This document shows positions 11,783 to 30,741 of a stretch of DNA of 64,000 bases, piece by piece. The translations under genes and the position numbers were made by a program. The stretch comes from Oasisia sp. SBJ-2009 (taxonomy: Eukaryota; Annelida; Polychaeta; Sabellida; Siboglinidae): positions 27,347,605 to 27,411,604 of the forward strand of contig OZ024866.1 in NCBI GenBank assembly GCA_964017155.1, read 5' to 3'. The notes under the pieces were generated by a model that saw only the letters and a program-made list of their open reading frames with translations, was not told where the DNA came from and did not search any database. Position 1 is the first letter of the stretch. Each line of letters opens with the position of its first letter.

Positions 11783-14700
11783 ATACATGCGTGCGTACAT
11801 GCGTGCGTACATGTGTGCGTGTGTGTGCGTGTGTGTTTGTGGGTGTGTGTGTGTGTGTGTGTGTGTGTATGTCTGTGTGTGTCGTGTGTGTTGTGTGTGT
11901 GTGACTGTGTGTGTATGTATGTGTATATGTGCAGGTTCTCATGACAATGTTCTTGATTACACAGTTAACACTTTTGATCACTAAAACGTGTAATTTTTAA
12001 CATACTTTCATTTACACCAGGATCTCTTAGACCTACATAAAACAAGATTTTTAATTCCAAGAATTACACTGTGTTCCCCAATTTGCAAACTGTCTCCCAC
12101 GAATTATCTGTACAACTGAAATTTACCAACTGTCTCTCACGAATAGGGATTATCTGTACAACTGATCTCTCTTAAGAGCAACCACTTACTGTTATGGTGA
12201 CAAACTGCTCCCCAAACATTCTGTACAACATGTCCTTGGCTTCCTTCGCTGGGATCATTGCAAACTCCTCAATCTGCAACATCACAACACTTGCGATGCA
12301 AAAACTGGCAGCTAGGCCAGTGATTGGACAAATTAAGACTACATAGGTGTACTCTCTGTGTCAGTGAGTCCTGTGTGTCCGGAGTATTTCAATTCAGCAA
12401 TTTGAAGGTCTGTTTGACTCTTTAATGTGATCATGGTGATATTCTGACAAAGGTCATGGACTGAAGGTCAACGAAATACCACCACAGAGAAAAAATATTG
12501 CAATACAGCAAAACAAGGCTACAGCTTAGATAAGAGGCAGTTACATAGAAAGGTATGCATACAACAATATAATAATAAGCAGAGGAAAGAAATTTATACA
12601 AGTGAAATTAGTGAGACTAATCCATACATCACCTGTTTCTGTTCCAACTGTTTTTTGAGCATCAAAAGTTTGAAGATTCGAAAATACTTTGATCCAAACC
12701 TAACAAATAATGAAGCATGTTATCAGAAAACTTAAACATGTCGCCAGTTGTAGGATATAGCTGTAAACCGCTACAAAACATCTTTCCCACCACATAAAAT
12801 AACCAGGCACACTGTCAACCTAATTTTTAACACTCATAAAGTAAGACCATTTCAATTCATATTTGTCTGCAAAAACATTTGCATTTTAGAATCAATCCAA
12901 TGACACCGTAAGCCCAAACTAAATAATAAAATATTTAAATATTGCCATATATTTTTTATATAATTTTGTGAACGAATTAAATGTTTTTTTAATTTTTTTC
13001 TTTGATTTTTATTTTTTCACTCTCTAATTAGCTACACTTCATTTCTTGCCATGAATTAAGCTTATGCAATGACTATGAAATGCAACAGAATAAATTATCA
13101 CAAATAATATTCCGATCAATTGTCCCTTTCAAATGACACCTACCGGGTAATTCAATCAAACTTCAGTATCAGTCAATCAGATTACCTGTTCCCATATATA
13201 TAAAATATATAATATAAAATAGTGGACCTGAATTAGAGATATCTAATGACTAATGTATATTTGTAAAATACCATCGTCCAATTTAAATAGGAATATTTAC
13301 ATAAATTAAAACAATTCATAACTTACCTTTCCCGAACAACTGACTCGATGTGTGCCTTACAGATTATGGTGAGGGCTCGCTTCAGGTCTAACCACATAGG
13401 TCAAAGGTCACACCGAATAAACATAAATTAATACCATCAAATTATCAATGTTGTTGTCACATTGTGAATGTACTGCTATGAATAGAAAACATGTTATTAT
13501 AAAAATAATAACTTCATTTAAAAACTAAAACCCAAAGTAAAAGCTTGTCTATCAGCAGTGTCCATCAAAATTAATTAATTTTATAAACTCATGGTTATAT
13601 TCAATGATAAAACTAACACAGTGATTATATATATTTATCATTACATTGTCTCTGATATTCTCTGATATCTATATAAGATAATTACATTTAATGGTCTTCA
13701 CAAATAATGACAGTATGGATATCACCAATAACAATTTCTTGAAGAAAATGAGTTTATGAGCACTGCCTGATTGTTGATATTTTTGAACACGTGAAAGAAA
13801 ACAAGCTAAACACACAAAACAAATCAGAATTGTATTTAACTTATTTATTTTATTGACTTAATAGTTAACTTATTTTAACCAATTTATTCAACATATTTAA
13901 CTTATTTATTTAGCTTATGTGTATACATGTATTTACATGTTTCATATTGTTAGCGCCTTCGAACAGATTTTTAAACCTAGACATGGCGTTTTATCAAATG
14001 TTTCCAAGTAATAATAACAGGTTAACGCCAGCAGTGAGAAGAGTGACAAAGGATACGGATGACATACATGCCACCCCCGCTGTCGTCAGCCTTCAGGATG
14101 AACTCCATCTGGGAATACAACATCCACAGATCATCAAACAGGAATATCACGTTTACATAACAAACGAGATTAACTGCATTTGTTTGTGGAAGTGTTTACT
14201 TAGGACCACTACACAAGCAACTTAAAGGGTGATCTAACTCATCGTCACAACCCAGGGGTCGTCGCGCTACACTAAACATCCCTTGCCAATCATTTTCATA
14301 AAGCTCAACATTGAGCAGAGATGATCTACAGTTACAGCAATTGACGGTGTCAGCCATGGTAATAGCACAACTACCCAGGGTTCCTTGCACTACCCCTGGC
14401 TGGTCGTCTCTGTAAAGTTGGGAGTGGACTTAGTCCAACTATACAATTATAGCAATTGACTTCACCAGTCACTACTGCATCAACCGTGGGAACAGTGCAA
14501 ATACCCGCCCCAATTAGAAGACGGATACTTGACTGGTGGGAATCCCAATACGACCCATTGTTGTCCTAAACGTTGCCTGTAACATGAGCAGTGCGTGGCT
14601 GAAATCACCCTAAATGTTATATCATATGATCGGAGGCCAACCACACTGCTTGTGGATGATTTCATGGGCTGACGTTAAGAGCCTTTGAAAGGGATGTGCG

Positions 14701-17700
14701 GGGGTAGAGCAGAGAAGAGCTGATACTGACGTAATCAGCAGCAGTGCCACCTGGTGAGTGTGAATGAGCTAACTGAACTGAACATACAATAAAGACTGTA
14801 GGTATGTGGACAATATGTTTCTGTATACCTTAAATATTTACATAACATATAATATTTGCACGTACTGTATGTTTTGGGAATTCTACATCTAGGCATCCAA
14901 ACAGAAGCACACACAATCCATTTTGACTGTGGTTTCGGACATGAACAATTATTATTTCTATGCTTTCTGACTGCTGAGAGTTCTCATATATTTAGGAGTG
15001 CAAACTCATAGTGATTGTGGTTTAAATGTACCCACTGAATCATCCACTAGTATCTTGAGGTACTGGTCCAGTGTCTCCGCGTTCACTCCAAGTTCTTTGG
15101 GCAAAGCCTGCATTATCTACAAGACAAAGCATCAGTGGTAACCATGGCGACAGAATTGGCAGTGTGCCAGCATGCCACTATAGAGATAGTTTTATTAATT
15201 GCATCAGCAGGTACAGAATAGTTTACTTTTTGCAAAAAAGTGTTAATCAGTATAAAATATCAAGTCATTTGTTAACTTACAGTAAATTATATAATTATAG
15301 TTGTTTGTTAGCCATTGCCATTTCATGGGTGAAAAAAAAGATTTTATTATTAAAGAGTTGTTTATGAACTTGTGGTTAGATGTAAAGTTGTTTATTAACT
15401 CATGGTAAAAATGTAATTGTTTCAATAATGGTAAGATGCTGTCTTGTGGACACACCAGTGACAGCAATGGTGCAAGATTTAATGTGCGGAAGAGAGCAAA
15501 TATCTGCAAAACCAAGATTGAATAAAAATGCAAATGTTACTATCAAACAGAGAAAATAATAGTTTCATTATTACCTGATGGCAATAGACAGGTTTAATCA
15601 TTACCTCATGGTAAAATAGGTTTAAACGTTACCTCGTGGAAAAACAGGTTTAAACGTTACCTCATGGTAAGACATGTTTAATTGTTACTTCATGGTAAGA
15701 CAGGTTTAAACGTTACCTCATGGTAAGACAGGTTTAATCGTTACGTCATGGTAAGACATGTTTAATTGTTACCTCATGGTAAGACAGGTTTAATCGTTAC
15801 CTCATGGTAAGACAGGTTTAATTGTTACCTCATGGTAAGACAGGTTTAATCATTACCTCATGGTAAGACAGGTTTAATCATTACCTCATGGTAAGACACA
15901 GGATTTGTGGTTGGCACTCTGAAGTCCATGCTCAGCTCCGAGAGTCGCAAGATGGCGCGAACAGTCTCCGCAGCACGCTGAAATTACCACATCGGCTCAT
16001 CTTTGATTTTTAAGCAAGACTTCATCTATTTAATAATATTTATAATAACTTTTAATAACATTTATTATCTTGCTTGTACAGCACATCACATCAGCACTCA
16101 GCTACGGCTAATAAATGACTCCTTGAAAACACCTCGTCTCAGTTATCATGTCGACTATGCTTCAAACAGTTCCTCTGAGTGTGCTACGTCTCAGATTTAT
16201 TATAAACCACTGAAGAACAAGGGTTAAATCTTGGTTACTACTGATATAATTTTGAGCTGTTTATTCCCATCCATGCTGACTTAATTCCTTCAACTTTATC
16301 AATCAGCATCTTCCCCTGTGTCACAATATTACCATTGATGGTTGATCCACTACCTGGTAGTTCAAATTATATGTTTAATATATTTTATTATAGTGGCAAT
16401 AGTAGTGCATTTTCTATTTTCACACCAGACTTGCTGGAGATATTTATTGGTTCACCAACAACAAATATGGCATAGTATATTTGAAGAGGCACAGGAAAAT
16501 TTTAATTTACTACCAATTTGACCAAATGGCTGTTTTGAATGTCAAACAGCAATTACGGAGGTTCTAGTTCCAGTTGTTTCCAGCACTCTGCTGGATTCTA
16601 TTAACTGACTAGTCTGTATATATTGTGGTTATAATGCTATGATGTTATGAGGTCTCAATGAACTAGTCAGCCTTTTTTAAGAACATTTACGCCAAGCCGC
16701 CCTTTCTATGCTGGCACTGAGGATGGTCACTGCCAGGGGCTTGTCATCCTCAGTGGTTCTTTTACGTCCCAAATTTAGATGGGACCGACAGTAACGTGAT
16801 TCTCCGATTCATGGGGGATACACAGTCCCCAAAGTTGAAAGCCAGGTTTTAACACTAGATACAAACACAACTTACCTTATCGACTCTCTCACCAATGGCG
16901 TTGACAATGTGTTGGTCGCGCAAGTAGAGGTTGAAGCGCTGGTAGTCTACCTGCCAGAACACACCCTTGTCTGGCAACTGGTAATAAAATAATAAAAATT
17001 AATTTTTACACTGGTCATCACATCAGGGACGGTTGTCCCGTTCATGAATATGATAATTCTAAACACCTAAACGTTATGATAATATGTTTGCATATACTGA
17101 TCAAATAATAGTAATAATAATAAATAGTAATGGTAAATTATAGTTTATTTACACAAGGTAAAAATGGTCAAATTTCAGTATAAACCTGATAAAGTCTTCA
17201 TCAACCGTTCATTATACAATGTAATTGTTGACTTTGAACTTTACTATTAAACAATAGCCTATTAAAACAGGCTATTTTCTGCTACTGTTAACACTATAAC
17301 CTAGTTTATTTTTTTACATTTTCCTGGAAATCCCTAAAGATAGCACACAGACGTAAAATAATCTTAGTTTCAGTTAGAATTTTGAACTATTTCAAAAATT
17401 AAGAACGTGATTACCGGTTTACAGTAAAGACAATTATGAATGGTTTTACAACGTTCAAAAGGTAACACTGTTATCTGCTTACAAATAACATCTGTGAATT
17501 AATTTAATGTTCCAGATTGTTACAACTTTTCTAAATGCACTTACCATTTGCTATGTATTTCTATATATCTAATTTTTTTTATGTAAACTGGTCTTACTTC
17601 CTCTGATGAGTCCGTTCTTTGTTTCTTCGTGGTCTGCTCAGAGCCGTCCACTGATCGCTTTCTCTTCCTACTGTCCACAGCTGCAGGAAGAAATAAACTT

Positions 17701-20700
17701 CAGTCTAGGGGAATCACAACGATACAAGACCGGATATATCCCAACTGTGCAGGCCTAGGATGTTAAACAATGTGATTTGTTTGTGGAATGTTCATTTGGT
17801 GAAGACAATATCAGCGTCTAACTAAGCTCACTTCCTGCTAATGATTATTACCCAGACAGGTTGTTTAAAGGATGATTCTAGATAATGACACTGGCTAATT
17901 TGCTTTCACATAAATGTTACACGTGCCAACTACACAATACTAGAGAGTTTCTTGGATAGATAGTGAAATATCAAGTTACACAGTTTTGGGCGGAAATACA
18001 ACCCAATATGGGTCGTCACCAACTACCCTAACAAATTAATGTCAGTGGAAAACATTAAAAAAAATTACAATCTAAATTAGACCTTCCTGCATAACACAAC
18101 TATCCACCAGTCAACATATTATATAAATACAACACATCAATTCTGAAATTCTATTAACAATGTTGCACCCACCATTTAGAACTGATGTTGGCACGGTGTG
18201 AACATCCTGCTCTTCTGTGCTGAAGGAAGGAATGGCCTGTGGTTGCCCAGTCGTGTGTGTTGTGACGGCCAGACACCGGCGAATGAACTGTGTGTGTACG
18301 AGAGCAACAAACTGCTCCCTCACAGCCTCACTGCTCACCTCACCACCTGCAACAGGCCAATATTTTGCCATTTAACATCAGCTTCCTATATTGCAAAGTT
18401 CACATGCAGGGTTTGTCCAATCAAGTAACAGTGACGTTTTGCGCTTCTCTTGGCTCTTAGTAATAAATCAACGATAAAAAAGTAAATGTAAGTTCTTATA
18501 TAGCGCTGTATCCAATCCTTAGGACTGCTCACTTTCTTTTACACTTTACTCCCTGGCATACCTGTTCAATTGAAGACCATCTTGGCTTATCTGAGAAGAA
18601 TTCAGCCACGTGGCAATTTCGTGATGATTGCTCGTACACAAATATTCATCATTGTCTATAGCCAGGTACTCATTCATACAGCTGAGTGCAATGTAGAGTG
18701 AAAAATCTTGCCCAAGATTTTATACGGCAGCACAGGATTCAAACCCGAGTCCTCTCAGTCGAGAATCCGATGCTCTACCCCTGAGCAACTGCGATACTAC
18801 ATAAACATTTGAGCATAATGGTTGTATAAAACATAGTTTTAATCATAACATAACTGATGCCTTTCTATCAAACAAACCATACGCAAAAGTCATCACCATT
18901 AAAGTATTCATATTTTCATAAAAGCTGTTTCCCTCAATGGCAAATCTCTCCCTATGAAACAGAGAGGTTCTCCACTGATGGCTTCGTGGGTGAAAGTGTT
19001 TTTGTATCTGTCATTTTATTTCTTATGTCATCCTTGTTTTAGATTGGTAAAATGTTATGGAAGCCAGACTGGCAGGAGCATCGCATCTTCATTTCTTGTT
19101 ATTTTTAACCTCTGCTAAAGTATTACACCACATTAGGCTAACAAAAATCACCAAATGTCTAATCGACAAAACCTCATCATGTGTCACTCTCACGTGGACT
19201 GTGTTGACAAACCGCACACACATATGCATGGTACCAGACAAACTGTTGCAACTGTTTTACGTTAAAAACCACCATCCTCGGACTACTGTCATTGATCGTC
19301 AAAGGTATACAAGTGTGGAATGGCTTAGCAACAGAAATAACTCAGTAAACAAGTTTAAATATCACAATTTTTAACAAAAACAGGTCATTATTATTGTCTT
19401 CATATTTGTAAGGGTACACCCCGGTGTCAGTGTCACGCTTAAAAATGAATTGCAACTGTCACGTTTGTAACACAGACACGACATGAACAAGTTTGTGCGT
19501 GAATTGTGTATATTATTTTAGTTTGAATTTGTATTATACTGTTTTGTTTAGTGTGAGAAGGGCATGGCAGTGTATAAGTCTGACTTCAGTTATGTCCTTT
19601 CAGCAGCAGCAGCTCACAACACTACATGTATGTACTATGCTGTCTGTGTACATATGTTGATTTTGTTGAATAAAACTTTCATTTATTCAATTATAAAGAG
19701 AAGCATTACAGTAATTTGACAGCTGTGTCTTTCTAACCACAACTAACTAAACTTAATCAAAAACCCTGACTGTACCTTCCGTCGACTCATTCAGCCTCTC
19801 TGTCACTTTGTCCAGTAGGCGGCTCATTTCAATCTGCCCGTGGTGGAGTAGTTCCTCCACAAGCAGCTCGGCGGTGTCTCCGTACAACATCTTGGCGGAG
19901 TAGATAAAGCGGGGGAAACGAAGTCGGACGAGGACATTTTCGATATCGAGTCGGTACTCAACAAAGCCTCGTTTGTGCAATTCAAAGTTCACCATGTTGT
20001 GTTGCATCAGGGTGTACAGGGTTTTCTTTGTCTGTAACAGTGATATCAACAATGTAACTCTAACATTTTGTGGCCATTTGACAAAATTCAAATGAGACAC
20101 ATTTGCATTAAGACCCATGGAAACAGATGTGATGCTTGAAAGTAAAATATTAGGCCCTATTAAATAGATTTAATTTACGTAACTTATCTAAATGTTATAT
20201 TGTGTTAAATATTACATCTAGACAGTTTACATATTATTATTATATGACTGCCAATAGGGCACGCAACTGATTCTCGTTTCTACCTTGAGTGATACTTAAT
20301 GAAACCATACACAACTGTTCCATAACTCGTTGTCCATAAGCATATCCAAAGTCACTCTTTCTGCAAACAATTTTAATTTAATAATTTATCTGCATAATAG
20401 TTCCCATCTTATATATGTGTTTGTGTTGGGTGGAGACGTATAAATCTTAAACCGAGGTTTCTGTTGTGGCCCATATATATATATATATATATCATTTGTG
20501 TAATTCAGGACCGGATCGTGTATTAAAGTGGCAACTTAGCATAAAAACAATACGGCACCAGACGAGACTTGCATGCCCTATTAAATTATTCAAATGAATG
20601 TTCAAACTCCTGATCTTCTAGAGAGCACTTTATTGATATGACTGGCTCATTGGTGAAATGCAATTTTCATTTTTAATCACAGGCATAGAAGCAAAATCTA

Positions 20701-21328
20701 TTTTATTCAGTAAAATGTTATCAGGATTATGTCAGTTTGAATATGCACGGCAGTCCTGTACCAGTACACTGTGAAAAACAGGGTATGTGAAAACGGGGTG
20801 TATACTGTATAGTAGTCAGTGAATGGTTTTGGCCCTGGTCAAGTGGGCTATGTGGATGGGCGGTTCTGGTCGACATGCCTTTGATGGTGATAGCATTTTA
20901 ATACTTCAGCAGTCATTGAAATTTGGTGCAACTGCAAAACACAGACACAGTATGGTCAGTAATGAGATTCAGATTTCCATCCATGTATTAATTACTATAT
21001 TATTATTACCAAGAAGTACAAACAAACAAGAGATTTTTCCAACTCCTAATTCCAGTGGCATATACACTTTTTTTATGGACTCCGTTTTTATATACTGCTA
21101 TATATTCCAGCAGTAGAACTAGACGTTCCTGGGCTGAAACTTAGTTAGAACAGAAGACGTAATTTTTAGGGGGGGGGGCACCTGGCTCAATTTCAGAGAG
21201 AGGTCTTGCGCTATCATCCGAAGCGGCATGGATCCCTTCTTCAGTAAATATACTCCGACTTTCTCGGCAACTGGGCCATGGTATTCCTTCAATATGAAAG
21301 AACATAAATTTATTTCGTTTGTTGACAT
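9239..21328 (-). CDS. POLR3C: DNA-directed RNA polymerase III subunit RPC3
   Basis: Subunit of the Pol III-specific RPC3/6/7 subcomplex, a winged-helix protein needed for promoter opening and initiation at tRNA and 5S genes in the nucleus. Coding exons in transcript order: 21182-21328, 19776-20031, 18173-18346, 17598-17680, 16876-16977, 15885-15977, 15036-15116, 14057-14108, 13327-13387, 12633-12699, 12190-12273, 11589-11690, 10999-11048, 9646-9795, 9239-9317. The phases add up to 526 residues (human 534). Landmarks are [33 protein letters not shown], the Lys/Arg-rich [10 protein letters not shown] linker, [62 protein letters not shown] and [21 protein letters not shown] 21328 is preferred over 21349 because it aligns with the family start. 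It is divergent from NUDT17. The exon 1 donor (GTGCCC followed by a C run) is non-consensus, and the exon 6 donor is embedded in a minisatellite. Confidence 0.96.
9855..9960 (+). repeat. Dispersed repeat, member of the GAGCTCTTA MITE-like family
   Basis: This segment (CACTTTAAAATCAATGCTGA and its surroundings) matches the reverse complement of 30650-30740 along about 90 bases, including a GTATTCAAGA-type word and an AAGAGCTC word at opposite sides. A third relative lies at 36905-36976. It is in a POLR3C intron. Confidence 0.55.
11752..11936 (+). repeat. (GT)n-rich microsatellite with GCGT interruptions
   Basis: Long alternating GT with GTGCGT and ATGCGTGC variants. It begins about 60 bases upstream of the acceptor of POLR3C exon 11589-11690, in the intron before it on the minus strand. 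Open frames read through it (His-Thr or Cys-Val runs) are artefacts. Confidence 0.95.
14200..14745 (+). repeat. Dispersed repeat family A, copy 1 (POLR3C intron)
   Basis: About 350 bases from 14390 onward match 24830-25190 in the same orientation. Shared words include ACCCCTGGCTG, ACAATTATAGC, CTGGTGGGAAT, GAGCA followed by TGGCTGAAATCACCC, GAGGCCA, TTTGAAAGGGATGTG and CAGAGAAGAGCTG. There is no coding potential. The part from 14200 to 14390 contains a second, diverged version of the same start, suggesting a partial internal duplication. Confidence 0.7.
15571..15900 (-). repeat. 28-bp minisatellite made of POLR3C exon 6 donor junction
   Basis: About 11 copies of a 28-bp unit lie immediately downstream (minus strand) of exon 15885-15977. 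Read on the coding strand, a unit is 16 exon-like bases (CCTGTCTTACCATGAG) followed by 12 intron bases (GTAAYGATTAAA), so every unit repeats the exon/intron boundary CATGAG|GTAA. The real exon end at 15885 belongs to the first unit. More diverged units may continue to about 15360. The unit length is 3n+1, and use of the next donor would bring in a TGA after eight codons. Confidence 0.9.
18483..18805 (-). mobile_element. tRNA-headed SINE, copy 1
   Basis: On the minus strand this starts with a tRNA-like head: box A-like GCTCAGGGGTAGAGC and box B-like GGGTTTGAATCC, followed by TTGGGCAAGATTTTTCACTC, then a body with CAGCTGTATGAATGAGTACC, and ending GCGCTATATAAGAAC. It matches the copy at 30083-30428 over its whole length. 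It lies in the POLR3C intron between exons 2 and 3. The tRNA head is too degenerate to be a working tRNA gene. Confidence 0.8.
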
Positions 21329-22051
21329 TTTGCTCGGAAAACTTGACACACGTGAAACCGGCCGCAGCCATTAAAGCTATTTCACGGTGTAACGCTATCA
21401 TTCCATTTCCATGTTAACACCTAAAACATGATTCGGTGAGTCTTCTCGATCAAATTCTACATTTGTTAAGGCCATATCAATTTTTTTAAACAATTATATA
21501 GGAATTTATCCTGTATAACAAATATATTTTTAGAAACTCATCTGGAAATATTCTACAGAATATATTTCATATGAACGAAGTCTGGACTAATCTGGGCATA
21601 AGTATATAATTCATATATAAGTAACTAATGTATTTTCTACATACATCTTGCGTTATATATTACAAGTTCAAGATGTTCCATAGGTGCAAATAATAATAAT
21701 TTACGAGTTGCTATTTTATGAATGACGCGAAAGATCAAGTTGATCAATTACCAACAAACAATGGAACGCACATTTGTTTGAATAGCTGTCATTAATCTTC
21801 AACAAAGAGCTTCGCCATCCACCGGACGTGTCTGCTACGAGTGATTCCATAACAACTCGTTGATTACAATCAGTTGTGATTTATATTGGGTAACTGAATG
21901 TTAAGGCCGTAATTATTAATGTACATTTGTAATGAACACGAAGCACACGCTAGATGTCATCTCTCGATAACAAAAATGGACTGGTTTTATTCAACGCCTA
22001 AGACACGAACGCGATTTGCCGCCCGGCGAGTGGTTCAACACTTTCCGACAG
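21329..22051. promoter_or_regulatory. Divergent POLR3C / NUDT17 intergenic region
   Basis: About 0.72 kb separates the two opposing start codons, so it should hold both promoters. I see no clear TATA box or other named element, and no coding sequence. Confidence 0.55.
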
Positions 22052-22072
22052 ATGGCGAAATTGTATAAAATC

Positions 22073-28342
<6,270 letters not shown>

Positions 28343-30082
28343 TAACTGCAGCCATTACTTGGGTTCTTTCTAGTACCATGCTGGAGATCTTAACAAGCAC
28401 AAATGTAAAAGTTTCATCTTTATGTTTCCCATGAGTTATTTGTATATCAGTATGGTCAACATGTGTGTGTGTTTGTGCGTGCGTGCGTATGTGCGTGCAT
28501 GCGTGTAATTGTATATCCCAGAATATTTAGTTTCAATATGGTTGAAACTGGTCAGTTGCCATTATATTTTAGAAAAACTTCATAATTGTTTATACCATGA
28601 AGTTAGTGATTTATGAATGTGGTTTCAGGGTAGGTTTAGTTTGTGCATGGTTAGTACCGGTAGTTCGACTCGTGGCTGGTACATCAAGTACCAGTTACCA
28701 AGGAAAGTAAGGTCAGAAACGGATTGCTTGAAGTACCACTTATGCCATAATTGTGTTGTATAATTTATACGTTCATAGCAATTTGGAGTTTTTATCAAAC
28801 AAACTGAATTTACACAAATTCAGTTCTAATCCAGTGATAAAGATGTGACATTTTGTGTTTTAAATAACATCTTGTGTGTGGTTTAACTGATTTTATAATT
28901 AAAGCAACGTAGACATTTGTCAAAGTTATTAACAATAGGTAGATGAACTGCGATTAGTTCGCACCAAAGATATTTGCCTTAATGAAGGGTGAAGGGTTAA
29001 ATGCATGTCAGTGCATAATTAATGTATCCAAACATATAAATTTATTCAAACATAAATTCAAGTTTCCAGGATCATGTTAAACTGCAAATGTTTTGTGGTT
29101 ACATGAAAATACAGATGTTTTGGTTATGTTTTTGCAAATGTGTTTTTACTGTTTTATTAAATTTTAGACGTTATATTTTCTGTATTTAATTTGTAAATGT
29201 AGATTTTATTCATGACCAAATGAAATGTATTCACATTTGTCACCAAGCCAGGAAGTAGGTCACCATAGCATAAAACTGCATTTGTTGCCAGGGAATCTAG
29301 GACAAAGTTCGGGTCCACATTTGTTTGCGCAATCCACATGGTGCGAAATCCACACTGAATTGTGTTGCAATAAAATTATATAATTTCATAAAATATTGCT
29401 TTTTTGAAGTTACCATCGTTTTATAAATTACTTAAGATAGTTCAACAAATAAAGTATCGTTTTAGAGCTTGTGATATGTGGAATTCAAAAGGTACAAAAT
29501 AAAATTTCACAATTTTGTGACTAACAGTAAATATCTGCTTTGCTGTGATGTTGTATATTTCCACATGCAAATAAGTCACTTAATTAGAGACTTTAGAGTG
29601 ATCTATAAACATATGTGGATCCTTATTTAAAATTTCACGGATCTTTAATAAGGGGGTAAGTATTAACTAACCGTATCTTAAGTCCTACTCTTGTTAGTTT
29701 AGGGTTACAAAATTTTCAGATGATAAAGCATAAGATTATTGTCACACTAAATCAGACCAAGTGCACACAAGATTAGGTGGATTTAATGGCTACATTTGTG
29801 ACCCTATTTAAGTCTTTGCTAATTTGTTTTATAATTATATTGAGCTTACACATGACATGGGTCATAGGTAATAATTTATTACTAGACAATTATTTAAATA
29901 TACAGCTATATTTGCATGTCCTAATGTGCATAGCAGTTTGCAAACAATCACCATTCCTATTGCAGTTGATAATGATATCAACGCCCCCGAGTTGCCCACA
30001 ATCGGCGGCTGGAATCTGTCAAAGATGGTCTCTGAGCTGATTGGTTAATCACATTGGACAAAATCAGTTTATACTAATTACA
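28343..30082. other. NUDT17 3' flank, no gene seen
   Basis: AT-rich sequence with scattered AATAAA hexamers (for example near 29371 and 29445) that could end NUDT17 transcripts. A short GTGCGT tract lies at 28463-28505. No convincing open frame or known element was found. Confidence 0.4.
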
Positions 30083-30428
30083 AGACTTTGGCAGGTAAAG
30101 GTAAAGGCAGTTCTTATATAGCGCAATATCCAGTCCTCAGGACCGTTCAAAGCGCTTTACACTTTACTTCGCTGACAGACCTGTTCACTCAGACACCATC
30201 TCGGCTTCTCTGGGAAGCATCCAGCCATATGCTACAATTAATGCGCGAAGGCTGCTCGTACACATATCCACCACTGTCTATAGCCAGGTACTCATTTATT
30301 CAGCTGAGTGAACTAGAGCAATGTAGAGTGAAAAAACTTGCCCAAGGTTTTAACGCCGCAGCCAGGATTCGAACCCAGGTTCTCGTAGTCGAGAGTCCGA
30401 AGTTCTACCCCTGAGCCACTGCTGGTCC
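30083..30428 (-). mobile_element. tRNA-headed SINE, copy 2 (best preserved)
   Basis: Minus-strand head TGGCTCAGGGGTAGAACT and GGGTTCGAATCCTGGC, then TTGGGCAAGTTTTTTCACTC, CAGCTGAATAAATGAGTACC, a central GAGCAGCC-like body, and a tail GCGCTATATAAGAACTGCC. The order and spacing match 18483-18805, and this copy has the less decayed box B. It lies between NUDT17 and endophilin. Confidence 0.85.
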
Positions 30429-30486
30429 TGTTCATATTAAATCTGGTGCGTCACAGGGTAAATAAATATAAGGACCAGGGAACTGT

Positions 30487-30741
30487 TTCACTAAGGCAAA
30501 GAGCTCTTAAGGAAACTTTATCATAAAACAAATCTGTTGTTAAATTAAATAAGTTTTTTAAAACACATCCATTGCCATGTTACCGAGGATACTATTTCTG
30601 TGACACACCACTGGCCATGTCCCACTGGCGCATCATTGTCTTGACAGTCTTGAGGTATTCAAGATTACTGTTAAGGATCAAAATTGATTTTAAAGTGCAA
30701 AATGAGGTGTAAGAGCTCTGAACAACATTAGTGAAATTGTC
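30487..30741. mobile_element. MITE-like element with TTTCACTAA...GAGCTCTTA ends
   Basis: The left end TTTCACTAAGGCAAAGAGCT is an imperfect inverted match of the right end around TAAGAGCTCTGAACAACATT-AGTGAAA. The element is about 255 bp with no coding capacity. Partial relatives are at 9855-9960 and 36905-36976. Confidence 0.55.

Noticed and set aside
18720..18800. Possible tRNA gene (box A and box B words)
   Set aside because: The cloverleaf cannot be closed, and the sequence continues into a dispersed SINE body found at several other places.
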